NCBI RefSeq assembly: GCF_031119625.1
Contig: NZ_JAVHZV010000029.1
Location: 616,392 to 680,391 of the forward strand
DNA length: 64,000 bases
Reading direction: 5' to 3'
Source: Pseudomonas sp. G34
GTDB lineage: Bacteria; Pseudomonadota; Gammaproteobacteria; Pseudomonadales; Pseudomonadaceae
Position 1 is the stretch's first letter; the number at the start of each line of letters is the position of its first letter. Positions 33,698-42,279 of this stretch are shown in pieces. The notes below the pieces were generated by a model that worked only from the letters and a program-made list of their open reading frames with translations, made no database searches and had not been told where the DNA came from. The position numbers and the translations under genes are program-made.

Positions 33698-35086
33698 ATG
33701 AATACCACTTTTCCCACCGTCCCCAATGGCCTGCCGTCGCTGCTCACCCGCGAATATTACTCGCGCGTGCTGGCTTATCTCGCCGTGGCGGCCAGCGTCG
33801 CGGCCGGCACCTACGTGCAGGTGTTCGGCCACAACCTGTTGTGGCTGGTGCCCTATGCGCTGCTGTATCCGCATCTGGCCCATTGGCTGAGCAAGCGCTT
33901 TCGCGATGGCCATCGGCACCGCACCCTGATGGCCCTGCTGTTCGTCGATGCCCTGCATTGCGGCGCGTTTGCCGCGTTGCTGGGCTTCTCGGTGGTGCCC
34001 AGCCTGATGTTTCTGCTGACCCTGAGCTTCAGCACCCTGATCGTCGGTGGCTTGCGTGACATGGGCCTGGCGCTGCTGGTCGCCTTCAGCGGCACCCTGC
34101 TCACCGCCTCGCTCACCGAGCTGCACGTAGCGCCGGAAACACCGGCGCTGGTGGCGCTGGTGAGCATCGCCTTCACCATTTTCTATATCTGCATCTCCGC
34201 GTACTTCGTGCACCAGCAGGGCATTCGCCTCGCCCAGGTGCGCAACCAGATCAAGAGCGAGCAGGAAAAGGCCGCTCGCCTGGCCCGCAACCTCGCCAAG
34301 TACCTGTCGCCCCAGGTGTGGGAGTCGATCTTCAGCGGCAAGAAGCACGTGCGCCTGGAGACCCAGCGCAAGAAGCTCACGGTGTTCTTTTCCGATATCC
34401 GTGGTTTCACCGAGCTGTCCGAAGAGCTGGAAGCCGAAGCGCTGACCGACCTGCTCAACACCTACCTCAACGAGATGTCGAAGATCTGCATGAAGTTCGG
34501 CGGCACCATCGACAAGTTCATCGGCGACAGCGTGATGGTGTTCTTCGGCGACCCGAGCAGCCAGGGCGCCAAGAAGGACGCCATGGCCGCGGTGTCGATG
34601 GCCATCGCCATGCGCAAGCACATGAAAGTGCTGCGCCAGCACTGGCGCGCCCAGGGCATCACCAAGCCGCTGGAGATCCGCATGGGCCTCAATACCGGCT
34701 ACTGCACGGTGGGCAACTTCGGCGCCGACACGCGCATGGACTACACCATCATCGGCCGCGACGTGAACCTCGCCAGCCGCCTGGAAAGTGCCGCCGAAGC
34801 TGGCGAGATCCTGATCTCCCACGAGACCTACTCGCTGGTCAAGGACGTGATCATGTGCCGCGACAAGGGTCAGATCAACGTCAAGGGCTTCACCCGCCCG
34901 GTGCAGATCTACCAGGTGGTGGATTTCCGCCGCGACCTGGGCGCCACCTCAAGTTACGTGGAGCACGAGTTGCCCGGCTTCTCCATGTACCTGGACACCA
35001 ACGGCATCCAGAACTTCGACAAGGATCGGGTCATCGAGGCCCTGGAACACGCCGCCGAGAAACTGCGCGACAAGATCATCATGTGA
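33698..35086 (+). CDS. cyaB: Class III adenylate cyclase with MASE2 domain (CyaB)
   Basis: A 462-residue membrane adenylate cyclase. Residues ~20-175 are an integral-membrane MASE2 sensor (about six helices, starting YYSRVLAYLAVAASVAAGTY). A linker of ~40 residues (QIKSEQEKAARLARNLAKYL) leads to the cyclase homology domain at ~220-410. Metal-binding aspartates are in VFFSDIRGFTEL and FIGDSVMVFFGD; the transition-state Asn/Arg are in DVNLASRLESAA. In P. aeruginosa CyaB makes most of the cAMP that activates Vfr. The ATG has only a weak ribosome site. It is convergent with the glycosyltransferase gene, 13 bp away. Confidence 0.93.
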   Translation: MNTTFPTVPNGLPSLLTREYYSRVLAYLAVAASVAAGTYVQVFGHNLLWLVPYALLYPHLAHWLSKRFRDGHRHRTLMALLFVDALHCGAFAALLGFSVVPSLMFLLTLSFSTLIVGGLRDMGLALLVAFSGTLLTASLTELHVAPETPALVALVSIAFTIFYICISAYFVHQQGIRLAQVRNQIKSEQEKAARLARNLAKYLSPQVWESIFSGKKHVRLETQRKKLTVFFSDIRGFTELSEELEAEALTDLLNTYLNEMSKICMKFGGTIDKFIGDSVMVFFGDPSSQGAKKDAMAAVSMAIAMRKHMKVLRQHWRAQGITKPLEIRMGLNTGYCTVGNFGADTRMDYTIIGRDVNLASRLESAAEAGEILISHETYSLVKDVIMCRDKGQINVKGFTRPVQIYQVVDFRRDLGATSSYVEHELPGFSMYLDTNGIQNFDKDRVIEALEHAAEKLRDKIIM

Positions 35087-35099
35087 CGCGCGCGGCGGC

Positions 35100-36143
35100 T
35101 TAGCAGCTGCGCGCCGCACTCACCGAGCCCTCGCCCGTCACCGGCGCGCCATCGAGCAGCGGCTGACTGGCCAGAAACTCCACGGCCGAGGCCCGCCATG
35201 ACTGGCGCCCCGCCACCTCGGCACATCGCCTGCGGTCCACCTCCAGCGCAGCCAGGCAGGCATCGCGCAGGTTGTCGGCGAGCACGCCGGTCACCCCCGG
35301 CACCACCACGTCCAGCGGCCCCGCCACGGCAAAGGCCGCCACCGGCGTGCCGCAGGCCTGGGCTTCGAGCATGACCAGGCCGTAGGTGTCGGTGCGCGAA
35401 GGGAACACCAGCACGCTGGCGCGCCGGTAGAACTCGGCCAGCGCCTCGCCATGCTGGTAACCGAAGAACTTCACCCCCGGATAAGCCTGCTCGAGCATCT
35501 GCCGCTGGGGGCCATCACCGACCACCCACTTGTCGCCCGGCAACTGCAGATCGAGAAACGCCTGCAGGTTCTTCTCCGGCGCGATACGCCCGACATACAG
35601 GAAGATCGCGCTCACTGGCGCAGCGAGCCCGGGCCTGGGTGAAAAGCGCTGGGTATCCACGCCCTTGCGCCACAGCACCAGACGCTTCAGGCCACGCTGG
35701 GCGAGCCCGCTGCGCAACCGCTCGGTACTGACCAGCACCGCCTGGCTGCGCCGGTGGAACAGCCGCAGACAGGCATAGCCCACGCCCAGCCCGATCCAGG
35801 CGCAACGCGCCGTCAGGTATTCGGGAAAGCGCGTATGCACCGCACTGGAAAACGCCAGGCCGCGCCGCAGCAGCCAGCGCCTGGCGGCCCAACCCAGCGG
35901 CCCTTCGGTGGCCAGGTGCACACAATCGGGGGCGAACGCTTCGATGGCCGGGCCAACGCGCCACAGGTTCCACGCCAGGGGAATTTCCCCATAACCGGGG
36001 CACGGCACGCAACGAAAGCCCTGGGGCGACAGCACCTCGACCTGATGCCCCATGGCGCGCAACTCACCGACCAGTGCCTGCAGGCTGGTGACCACACCGT
36101 TGACCTGCGGCGCCCAGGCGTCGCTGACGATCAGCAGCCTCAT
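35100..36143 (-). CDS. GT4 family glycosyltransferase
   Basis: A 347-residue GT-B glycosyltransferase. The N-terminal acceptor domain begins MRLLIVSDAWAPQVNGVVTS, the donor domain contains FLYVGRIAPEKNLQAFLDL, and the Ex7E-type donor site is SRTDTYGLVMLEAQACGTPV. It overlaps the upstream metallophosphatase gene by 4 bp (ATGA). The N-terminal pattern resembles bacterial mannosyl- or glucosyltransferases that act on lipid or diacylglycerol acceptors. The true donor and acceptor are unknown. Confidence 0.88.
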   Translation of the reverse strand: MRLLIVSDAWAPQVNGVVTSLQALVGELRAMGHQVEVLSPQGFRCVPCPGYGEIPLAWNLWRVGPAIEAFAPDCVHLATEGPLGWAARRWLLRRGLAFSSAVHTRFPEYLTARCAWIGLGVGYACLRLFHRRSQAVLVSTERLRSGLAQRGLKRLVLWRKGVDTQRFSPRPGLAAPVSAIFLYVGRIAPEKNLQAFLDLQLPGDKWVVGDGPQRQMLEQAYPGVKFFGYQHGEALAEFYRRASVLVFPSRTDTYGLVMLEAQACGTPVAAFAVAGPLDVVVPGVTGVLADNLRDACLAALEVDRRRCAEVAGRQSWRASAVEFLASQPLLDGAPVTGEGSVSAARSC

Positions 36144-36964
36144 GCCGCCGGCTCGATGACCACCACCTTGTCGGCCTGCAACTGTGCCAACCGCTGCTGC
36201 TCCTCGGCCAGCCGGTAGAGCTCGATGCGCCCGTCCGGATGCTCGATCAGCGCCGTGCAGGACTCGACCCAGTCGCCACAGTTGAGGTACTCGACCTCGC
36301 CCAGCTTACGGATCTCGGCATGGTGAATGTGCCCGCAGACCACGCCATTGAACCCCCGGCGTGCGCACTCATGGGTGATGGCCTCCTCGAAGTCGCTGAT
36401 GAAGTTCACCGCCGTCTTCACCTTGTGCTTGAGGTAGGCCGACAGCGACCAGTAGCCATAGCCGTAACGGCGCCGCCAGTGATTGAGCCAGCGGTTGAGC
36501 ACCAGGGTCACGGTGTAGGCCGAGTCGCCGAGAAAGGCCAGCCAGCGGTGATAGCGGGTGATCACATCGAACTGGTCGCCATGGATCACCAGCAACTTGC
36601 GGCCATCGGCGGTCACGTGCTCGGCCTCGTCGACCAACTGGATGTTGCCCAGCAGCAGCTTCGAATAACGGCGCAGGAATTCGTCATGGTTACCGGTGAC
36701 GTAGATCACCTCGGTACCGCGCTTGCTCATGGTCAGCAGGCGACGAATCACGTTGGTGTGCGCCTGTGGCCAGTAGATGCCGCCACGCAGCTTCCAGCCA
36801 TCGATGATGTCGCCCACCAGGTAGATGCGCTCGGCCTGGTAGCGTTTGAGAAACGCCGCCAGGTGCTCGGCCTGGCAATCACGCGTGCCCAGGTGCACGT
36901 CGGAGATCCACAGGGTGCGCACACGCTGCTTGCGGCTCGGTCTTACCAGGGGTTCGATGCTCAT
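36140..36964 (-). CDS. LpxH-like metallophosphoesterase
   Basis: A 274-residue calcineurin-like phosphoesterase. The start MSIEPLVRPSRKQRVRTLWI at 36964 has GGAG upstream. Dimetal motifs are LWISDVHLGTRD, LVGDIIDGWKL, VTGNHDEF, LVIHGDQFD and VCGHIHHAEI. It belongs to the UDP-2,3-diacylglucosamine diphosphatase-like family (LpxH2 type), but it is longer than LpxH and is translationally coupled to a GT4 gene. It may act on a lipid or sugar phosphate tied to that transferase rather than in core lipid A synthesis. Confidence 0.86.
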   Translation of the reverse strand: MSIEPLVRPSRKQRVRTLWISDVHLGTRDCQAEHLAAFLKRYQAERIYLVGDIIDGWKLRGGIYWPQAHTNVIRRLLTMSKRGTEVIYVTGNHDEFLRRYSKLLLGNIQLVDEAEHVTADGRKLLVIHGDQFDVITRYHRWLAFLGDSAYTVTLVLNRWLNHWRRRYGYGYWSLSAYLKHKVKTAVNFISDFEEAITHECARRGFNGVVCGHIHHAEIRKLGEVEYLNCGDWVESCTALIEHPDGRIELYRLAEEQQRLAQLQADKVVVIEPAA

Positions 36965-37293
36965 CGGGCGGTCTCCGGCAGATTTTCGCCGAGCATGCGC
37001 GAAGGCGGTGAAATGATTGTGAACGCGGCATGGCAATTCGATGACGAAGGCGCGCTGTGTGTCGTTGTCTGCGCGGCAGAAACCGACCTATGTGCAGCAG
37101 AAGGTGGTGCCAGGCGCGCGCCCGGCCTGAACGGCAAACCCGTAGCACGAACCAGGGCGCCGGCCGCTCAGAAGCGCCAGCGAACAGTCCACCATGACGG
37201 AACAAGGCGTACTGCTGCGCGAACGCAACGCCGCCCGGTACGCCCCAGGTTTCGGTTCAAATCAGGCGCCGAAATCAGCCTGGCAGGAGCGGC
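36965..37293. other. Intergenic region without recognisable content
   Basis: The 329 bases between the metallophosphatase start and the SelW-like gene hold no convincing reading frame, repeat or hairpin. The promoter of the metallophosphatase-glycosyltransferase pair should lie at the left end, but no clear -35/-10 was identified. Confidence 0.5.
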
Positions 37294-37587
37294 TCACTCG
37301 GCCGTGGTGCGATCGTTATGGCCCAGGTCGCGGGCCGGGTCGATCTGGTCGCGGACGCGCTGCTTGAGCACCTTGGCCTCGGGGAAGCCACCATCGGCCT
37401 TGCGTTCCCAGATCTCCACGCCATTGCACAGGATGCGGAAGGTGCCGCCAGTGGCCGGCTCGAGGCTGACCCTGGCCAGATCATCGGCAAAGGTGGAAAG
37501 CAGTTCCTGAGCCAACCAGGCCGCGCGCAGCAGCCATTGGCACTGGGTGCAATAGGTGATGGTCACTTCGGCTTTGCTGGGGCTCAT
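37294..37587 (-). CDS. SelT/SelW/SelH-family (Rdx) selenoprotein-like protein
   Basis: A 97-residue thioredoxin-like protein. The start MSPSKAEVTITYCTQCQWLL at 37587 places the CxxC redox motif (CTQC) at the end of the first strand, as in SelW/Rdx proteins. A cysteine replaces the selenocysteine of animal homologues. TGGTFRILCNGVEIWERK and GGFPEAKVLKQRVRDQI complete the fold. It presumably takes part in thiol redox reactions; the partner is unknown. Confidence 0.9.
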   Translation of the reverse strand: MSPSKAEVTITYCTQCQWLLRAAWLAQELLSTFADDLARVSLEPATGGTFRILCNGVEIWERKADGGFPEAKVLKQRVRDQIDPARDLGHNDRTTAE

Positions 37588-37634
37588 GCGATGACTCCGG
37601 TGAGCAACGGGCGTTTGCAAGCACCCATGAAAAA

Positions 37635-37960
37635 GCGCGGCGAGGGTCTGTTGCCGTTTCAACGCGAGCCGCGTTGCCGCGAGAAATCTCGCCAGGCCGG
37701 GCGGCGATCCGCTAGGCGGAGGACGCAGGGAATGGACTAGCCGTCCGCGTTTTCCCTTGCCAAGTCCTCCAACGACGCATGGCGAGATTTCCCGCGCAAC
37801 CTAGGCGGCCCCACCCAAAGGGCCGGGCTCGTTTTGCCGCGACGCTGCGTTTCTCGCCGGCTCATTTAGCCCGCTAAACTTCGCGGCTCGTGCCTTGCTT
37901 CGCGGCAAAACGGGCTCCGGCGCGGCCGTGCGTGAAACGGCAACAGACCCTAGGCCGCGC
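37635..37960. repeat. ~326-bp nested inverted-repeat element
   Basis: The 394-bp gap between the SelW-like and FimV-like genes is mostly one multi-stem structure. The outermost arms are GCGCGGC (37635-37641) with GCCGCGC (37954-37960). Next come 18-bp perfect arms GGGTCTGTTGCCGTTTCA (37644-37661) with TGAAACGGCAACAGACCC (37933-37950). Inside, a GAAATCTCGCCA-containing segment at 37675-37694 is inverted at 37780-37799, and CGTTTTGCCGCG (37830-37841) is inverted at 37901-37912. No protein of note is encoded. It looks like a MITE-type or structured repeat. Confidence 0.8.
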
Positions 37961-37981
37961 TCGATACACATGCAAAAGAAC

Positions 37982-40096
37982 TCAGGCGATACGCGCGAGC
38001 AGCTCGCGGGCTTCCTGCTTCTCTTCCTCGTCGCCGTCGTTGATCACCTCGTTGAGAATGTCGCACGCGGCTTCCAGGTCATCCTGCTCGATGTAGGCCA
38101 TCGCCAGGTTGAGCTTGGTGAGGTTCTCGTGGTTGGTGACGAAACGCTCGGCATCCTCGGAGGCATCCGCGGGCAGTTCGTCGAGCTCGAGCCACTCGTC
38201 CTGCGGGCCCTGCTCCTCGACCAGCATGGTGCCGGCGAAGGGGCTGTTCACGTCATGGCCAAAGATATCGTTGACGCTGTCGTCCGGCACTGCCGGTACT
38301 TCGGCCTCGACGCCGGGGCGCTTCTTGCGCGACGCGTTTTCGAACGGGTTGACCAGATCCCAGTCGGCATCCAGCGACAGATCGTCGAGATTGAGCTGGA
38401 AGTCGTCATCCTGGGGCTTCTGCTGAGGCGCAGGCGCTGGCGTCTCATCCAGATCGAGGGTCAGATCCTCCAGCGGGCCTAACGACTCGAACGACTCCAG
38501 TTCATCGGCGGGCTGGGCGAACAGCGCGGGGTAGCCAGCCTTGAGCGCGTCGATACGCTCAGGATCGAGCCCGGCCTGGCGCAGGCGCATCTCTTCCTCG
38601 GCAAAGGCAAGGGTATTGCCTTTCTGCGCCAGCACCTCGAGCAGACGGAAGCCGATATCCAGGCGCTGCGGGTTGGCCTGCGACGCCTGGCGCAGCACCG
38701 ATATCGCCTCGCCCAGGCGGCCATACGCCAGGTAGATATTGGCAGCGTCCAGCGGATCGGTGGAGCTGGTATCGGCACGCGGGGTGAGCGCAGCGCGCAC
38801 CGGCGGCGGCACGTCCGCCTCGACTGTACGCGAGGCAATGACCGGCTCTACGGGCTCGGCCACCGGCGCCTGCACCGCAGGCGGCACGACGACCACCGGC
38901 TCGGCGATGGCCTCTGGATCAGGTTTGCGCCTGCCCTTGAACAGCACCAGCAGCAGTGCAAGCAACCCCACCAAGGCGGCCAAGAGGATGTTCCACAGGT
39001 TCCAGAAACCCTCGGTCTGTGCCGGCTGCGCCGCTACCGTGGCCGGCGCAGGAGCGGGCTGCGCTGCAGCGCTCGGCGCGCTAGCTTGCGGCGCCGGCTC
39101 AGCGGGTGCGGCCGGTGCGGCGACCGGGCGCTGGGCCAGTTGCTCGAGCAACTGGGCGATCTGCTGATCACGCGTTTCCATGCGCGTCATCATGTCCTTC
39201 AACTGGTTCTGCACGGTCAGCAGATCCTGCTGCAGCTGCAGGTTCTCGGCGGTACGGTTGGCCACCTCCTCCTCGACGCGGCGAATCTGCGCCAGCACCT
39301 CCACCTGCTGCTCGGCAGGCTGCTGCGGCGCGGTGTCGGGGATGATCTGCGCCGGTGCGGCGGGCTGTGCGGGTGCCGCGGAGTCGGCAGGCTGAGCCGG
39401 CGCGGCCTCGGGCATCCGTGCATGATCGGGCAGCAACAGCGAAGCGCCGGCGCGCAGGCGATGGATATCGCCATTGCTGAACGCTTCGGGGTTGAGCGCG
39501 TGGATGTCGAGCATCAGGTCCTGCAGCGACGACGGGTTGCCATCGACGCGCAGCTTGGAGGCGATCGTCCACAGGCTCTCGCCGCTGGCGACCTGGTAAC
39601 GCTCACCGCGGCTGGCGATTGGCGTGCGGCGCGGCGGCGCGTAGGAGGTGAATTGCTGCTCGCCCACTGGCGCAGCCTGGCTGCTGTAGGAGGACGACGA
39701 AGGCGGATCGAGCAGCACCGTGTATTCACGCAACAGCTGCCCGCCCGGGCGTTTCAGCTCGACGATGAAATTCAGGTAAGGCTCACGCACCGGCTGGTTG
39801 GACACCACGCGCACCACGCTCTTGCCGCCACGCAGCAACGGGCTGAAGCGCAAGTCGTTGAGGAAATAGACGCGATCGACGCCGGCAAGGTTGAAGGCAT
39901 CGGCCGGCGCCAGAGCCACCTTGATGTCCGAGGTGGTCATGTCATCACCCACCGCCAACAGCTCGATTTCAGCGTTCAGTGGCTGGTTGAGAGCCGAATG
40001 CAGGGTGATCTCACCCAGCCCCAGCGCAGGCGCCAGCCCCGAATAAAACGCCGAGCTCGATGCCAGGCCGATCAGCAGGTGACGAACACGAGTCAT
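37982..40096 (-). CDS. FimV/HubP-like polar hub protein
   Basis: A 704-residue FimV-family protein. The start MTRVRHLLIGLASSSAFYSG at 40096 gives a signal peptide (cleavage near ALG). Residues ~26-135 are the FimV N-terminal domain (LGEITLHSALNQPLNAEIEL). A LysM peptidoglycan-binding domain is near 165-225 (YQVASGESLWTIASKLRVDG), then a Pro/Ala-rich part, a coiled coil (VLAQIRRVEEEVANRTAENL) and one membrane helix (LWNILLAALVGLLALLLVLF). The cytoplasmic part has TPR-like repeats (LDAANIYLAYGRLGEAISVL) and the conserved C-terminus TKLNLAMAYIEQDDLEAACD. It is shorter than P. aeruginosa FimV (919) and sits in another context, so it may be a second family member. Confidence 0.87.
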   Translation of the reverse strand: MTRVRHLLIGLASSSAFYSGLAPALGLGEITLHSALNQPLNAEIELLAVGDDMTTSDIKVALAPADAFNLAGVDRVYFLNDLRFSPLLRGGKSVVRVVSNQPVREPYLNFIVELKRPGGQLLREYTVLLDPPSSSSYSSQAAPVGEQQFTSYAPPRRTPIASRGERYQVASGESLWTIASKLRVDGNPSSLQDLMLDIHALNPEAFSNGDIHRLRAGASLLLPDHARMPEAAPAQPADSAAPAQPAAPAQIIPDTAPQQPAEQQVEVLAQIRRVEEEVANRTAENLQLQQDLLTVQNQLKDMMTRMETRDQQIAQLLEQLAQRPVAAPAAPAEPAPQASAPSAAAQPAPAPATVAAQPAQTEGFWNLWNILLAALVGLLALLLVLFKGRRKPDPEAIAEPVVVVPPAVQAPVAEPVEPVIASRTVEADVPPPVRAALTPRADTSSTDPLDAANIYLAYGRLGEAISVLRQASQANPQRLDIGFRLLEVLAQKGNTLAFAEEEMRLRQAGLDPERIDALKAGYPALFAQPADELESFESLGPLEDLTLDLDETPAPAPQQKPQDDDFQLNLDDLSLDADWDLVNPFENASRKKRPGVEAEVPAVPDDSVNDIFGHDVNSPFAGTMLVEEQGPQDEWLELDELPADASEDAERFVTNHENLTKLNLAMAYIEQDDLEAACDILNEVINDGDEEEKQEARELLARIA

Positions 40097-40298
40097 AAGA
40101 GCTCCCGATAACTCCGCTCGAAAAACAGTCGCAGCGGCTCCATGCGGGCCGAAGGTTCTGCAGGGTGCGGCGTAGCACAGCGCTGCCTCGGCAAACGCTC
40201 CTTGTCCCGCCGAGTAGTGAGTATGGTCATAATTCAAAGACTTGCGAGTTTCTCGAGCCGTTCAGGTTAGTTGGGCCGAGCGTCTGGCCATCATACGC

Positions 40299-40318
40299 AA
40301 AAAGCCGGAAATACGGCT
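40299..40318 (-). terminator. Terminator of the MFS gene
   Basis: On the minus strand AGCCG-TATTTC-CGGCT is followed by TTTTT, 17 bases past the transporter stop codon. The stem is short (5 bp) but the T-run is clear. Confidence 0.6.
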
Positions 40319-40334
40319 AGTTATGTGAACTGCG

Positions 40335-41735
40335 TCAACGTTGTGACGGCCGCAGGTTCCACGCCGCCAGCAGGGTCAGCGCGAACAGCGCGCCCATCAG
40401 CCAGAAACTCTGCTGAAACGCCGCCACCTCACCCGCGAAATCGCCGCCCTCCTGGCGATGGCGCCACTCCAGGAAAAAGGTCAGGAGATTCACACCGAAT
40501 GCTCCGCCCAGCTGCCGTACGAAGGTGATGGCGCCTGCACCGTGGGCCACCTGCTCGCGGTCCAGCGCATCCAGCGCACCGGTGGTCAGCGCCGGCAACA
40601 GGATGCCCAGGCCGATCCGCCCGATACAGGCCCAGAAGCACAGCACCAGAAAGGACGCGCCGGGCTGCAGCCAGCCCAGGCCGACCGACGACACCACCAG
40701 CGCCAGCAGGCCCGCGACCAGCAGCACGGCGGTGGACAGGCGATCGCTCAGGCGCCCGCCCATGAACGAGGCAACGCCCATCACCACCCCGGTCGGCAGC
40801 AGCAACAGGCCCGCCCAGCCCGCACTGTAGCCCTCGATGGCCTGCACATGCAGGGGGATGATGTAGGTGGTGCCATACAGGCCCATGCCGAGGGCGAGCG
40901 CCACCCAGCTGGCCTTGCGAAAGCCGGCGTGCCGCCACAGCACAAGCGGCAGCAACGGCTTGCTGCTGAAACGGCTGCGCCTCAGGAAAGCCACGGTGGC
41001 CGCCACGCCGACCACTCCCGGCGCCCATACCCGCGCCTCGGCCCAGGCGAAACGCTGGGCTTCGGCCAGCGCGCCGAGGGTGGCGAACAGGCCGACGTTG
41101 AGCAGCAGGAACGCCCACAGGTCGAGAAATGGCGTATTGCGCTGGCGCTCGCTGGGCATCAGGAACAAGCCGGCCAGCATGGCCAGGAAACACATGGGCA
41201 AGGGCAACCAGAACACCGCGTACCAGCCGAACATATCGACCAGGTAGCCACCGATGGTCGGCCCGAGCGTGGGCGCGATCATCACCCCCAGCCCATAGGC
41301 GCCCAGCGCGGCACCACGACCGCCGCCGGCGAACACCTGAAAGATCAGCACCATGGCCAGCGGCTGGACGATGCCGGCACACAGGCCCTGGATGATGCGC
41401 AGGGTGATCAGCTGCCAGGCGCCGGTGGCTGTCAGGGCGAGCAATGAGGTGACGATGAAGATCGCCAAGCCGCTCTGCGCCGTGGCCCGGGCGCCGAACC
41501 GGGCCTGGGCCCAGGCCGACAAGAGCAGCCCTGAGGTCATCGCCGCGAGAAACCCGGTGGACAGCCACTGCGCCAGCGGCCTGCCGATCGCGAAGTCGGC
41601 CATGATCGCCGGCAGCGCGACGTTGACACTGGTCGAGGCGAGAATCATCGCCATGCTGCCCAGCATCAGCACGATCAGCAGGTAATTCGGATAGCGCGGC
41701 CCGTAACGTCTCTGCAGCAGAGACAGGTCGTGCAT
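40335..41735 (-). CDS. DHA2-family MFS drug efflux transporter
   Basis: A 466-residue membrane protein with about 14 hydrophobic helices, the count of the DHA2 (EmrB/QacA) subfamily. The start MHDLSLLQRRYGPRYPNYLL at 41735 overlaps the stop of the MarR gene (TGATG). Motif C-like sequence is seen in GLGVMIAPTLGPTIGGYL (proton-antiporter signature of the fifth helix). Other conserved parts are STSVNVALPAIMADFAIG and the loop FMGGRLSDRLS. It is probably a proton-driven exporter of a toxic compound, controlled by the coupled MarR regulator. No membrane-fusion partner gene is adjacent. Confidence 0.88.
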   Translation of the reverse strand: MHDLSLLQRRYGPRYPNYLLIVLMLGSMAMILASTSVNVALPAIMADFAIGRPLAQWLSTGFLAAMTSGLLLSAWAQARFGARATAQSGLAIFIVTSLLALTATGAWQLITLRIIQGLCAGIVQPLAMVLIFQVFAGGGRGAALGAYGLGVMIAPTLGPTIGGYLVDMFGWYAVFWLPLPMCFLAMLAGLFLMPSERQRNTPFLDLWAFLLLNVGLFATLGALAEAQRFAWAEARVWAPGVVGVAATVAFLRRSRFSSKPLLPLVLWRHAGFRKASWVALALGMGLYGTTYIIPLHVQAIEGYSAGWAGLLLLPTGVVMGVASFMGGRLSDRLSTAVLLVAGLLALVVSSVGLGWLQPGASFLVLCFWACIGRIGLGILLPALTTGALDALDREQVAHGAGAITFVRQLGGAFGVNLLTFFLEWRHRQEGGDFAGEVAAFQQSFWLMGALFALTLLAAWNLRPSQR

Positions 41736-42169
41736 CAACGCCGCTCCAGGTTGCCCAGAATGCGTGCGTGAACCTGCTGACAAATACGCAGCTCTTCCTG
41801 GTCAATGCCGGCAAACAGCTCTTCGCGCAGTTGCGTGGAAATCGCCTCGATCTTCTCGATCAGTGGCTTGGCAGGCGGGCACAGGGCGATCTTCTTGGCG
41901 CGGCGATCTTCCGGCACCGCATGGCGCACCACCAGGCCCTGGGCTTCGAGGCTGTCGAGCAGGCGCGCCAGCGTCGGCCCCTCTACCCCGACGCTCTGCG
42001 CCAGCTCGCGTTGAGTGGGCAGCTCGGCGAAGCGGCCGATATGCAACAGCACCAGCCAGCGTGCCTGGGAAAGCCCCAGGCCGGCGAGGCGTCGATCCAG
42101 CTCTGCGCGCCAGGCGCGGGACAACTGCGCCACTTGCATGGCGAAACGATGAGGTTCGGATGGGGACAT
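41735..42169 (-). CDS. MarR/SlyA-family transcriptional regulator
   Basis: A 144-residue winged-helix regulator. The ATG at 42169 has AAGAGTGA upstream, better than an in-frame TTG at 42193. The DNA-binding part is TQRELAQSVGVEGPTLARLLDSLEAQGLV, followed by the wing VPEDRRAKKIALCPPAKPLI (the conserved DxR-K motif). It precedes and overlaps the MFS gene, the usual layout of a repressor-pump operon. A SlyA-type palindrome at 42204-42215, 35 bases upstream, is the likely autoregulatory site. Confidence 0.92.
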   Translation of the reverse strand: MSPSEPHRFAMQVAQLSRAWRAELDRRLAGLGLSQARWLVLLHIGRFAELPTQRELAQSVGVEGPTLARLLDSLEAQGLVVRHAVPEDRRAKKIALCPPAKPLIEKIEAISTQLREELFAGIDQEELRICQQVHARILGNLERR

Positions 42170-42203
42170 TGCGGTCACTCTTGGAATTATCAAAAACTAA
42201 TTA

Positions 42204-42215
42204 TTAGCGAGCTAA
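42204..42215. promoter_or_regulatory. SlyA/MarR-type operator
   Basis: TTAGCGAGCTAA is a perfect 5-2-5 palindrome differing at one central base from the SlyA consensus TTAGCAAGCTAA. It lies 35 bases upstream of the MarR start codon next to an AT-rich TAATAAT stretch that may be the -10 element, so binding would block transcription of the regulator-pump operon. Confidence 0.72.
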
Positions 42216-42279
42216 CCATAGCTTTTGACAGAGAGCAAGATTCCAGTCGCTACAAGATAATCCTGCGTCGCGCGCCTGA

